DNA of 5,451 nt from Actinomycetota bacterium (GTDB lineage: Bacteria; Actinomycetota; Thermoleophilia; Gaiellales; Gaiellaceae). Shown one piece after another: positions 5,333 through 5,451 of the stretch. The stretch covers positions 1 to 5,451 of the forward strand of contig JAFALP010000219.1 in the NCBI GenBank assembly GCA_019234175.1, read 5' to 3'. Position numbers and translations under genes: made by a program. Each line of letters opens with the position of its first letter. The first letter of the stretch is position 1. A model generated the notes under the pieces. The model was not told the origin of the DNA, searched no databases, and saw nothing but the letters and a program-made list of their open reading frames with translations.

Positions 5333-5451
5333 TTGAGCCCGATCGATACCGCACGCCGCATCGCCGCTCTCGCGCAGGAGAAGCTGGCGGAGGACGTCGT
5401 CATCCTCGACATGCGGCCCGTCTGCACCTTCACGGACTACTTCGTCGTCGC
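5333..5451 (+). CDS. rsfS: Ribosomal silencing factor RsfS (5' part, runs off the window)
   Basis: RsfS (YbeB/Iojap family) binds L14 on the 50S subunit and blocks joining with 30S, lowering translation in starvation or stationary phase. The 39 complete codons present show an N-terminal helix (DTARRIAALAQEKLAEDVV) followed by ILDMRPVCTFTDYFVV. These match the family's conserved A-x-D-[IV]-x-x-L-D-[VM] and [TS]-D-[YF]-F-V signature. An in-frame TAG at 5318-5320 limits the start to TTG 5333 or TTG 5327. I prefer 5333 because it leads straight into SPIDTARRI; neither has an SD. The family is usually 105-130 residues, so about two thirds of the gene lies beyond the window end. Confidence 0.9.
   Translation, partial: MSPIDTARRIAALAQEKLAEDVVILDMRPVCTFTDYFVV

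Overview
This is a gene-dense, very GC-rich stretch of bacterial chromosome. I estimate roughly 70% G+C by eye, with G or C in most third codon positions. Every gene lies on the + strand. The order is RNase E/G, L21 (rplU), L27 (rpmA), Obg GTPase, nicotinate-nucleotide adenylyltransferase (nadD) and the start of rsfS. This order, the GC-rich code, the Ala/Arg/Glu-rich tails on RNase E and the form of NadD suggest a high-GC actinobacterium. The best guess is Thermoleophilia (Gaiellales-like), inferred from family knowledge because no rRNA marker is present.

Layout: 1-58 holds what may be the last codons of an upstream gene and a strong Shine-Dalgarno (SD) sequence. 59-2668 encodes an 869-residue Rne/Rng ribonuclease, best started at a TTG codon. 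Its conserved catalytic core is flanked by low-complexity arms carrying three copies of an Arg/Gly-rich basic motif. 2669-2727 is the longest intergenic gap; it holds a possible -10 element and a perfect 8-bp GC hairpin just before rplU. 2728-3306 encodes L21 with an unusual C-terminal extension of about 94 residues. 3306-3554 encodes L27 and overlaps the rplU stop by one base. 3562-4752 encodes Obg with an apparently shortened C-terminal OCT domain. 4743-5300 encodes NadD and overlaps obg by 10 bases. 5301-5332 holds a candidate promoter. 5333 to the window end is the first 39 complete codons of rsfS.

How the genes work together: most of the set concerns ribosome production and RNA turnover. 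RNase E/G processes and degrades RNA, L21 and L27 are 50S proteins, Obg is a GTPase of late 50S maturation, and RsfS silences 50S subunits by binding L14. NadD makes the NAD precursor deamido-NAD and is a customary neighbour of rsfS. Tight spacing, overlapping stops and starts and SD sequences inside upstream genes point to one translationally coupled operon, possibly with internal promoters before rplU and rsfS.

I found no mobile element, CRISPR array, RNA gene or clearly new system. The items most worth a second look are the L21 extension, the repeated RGSRGGR motif in RNase E, the hairpin before rplU, the short OCT domain of Obg and the altered motifs in NadD. All may prove to be lineage-typical.
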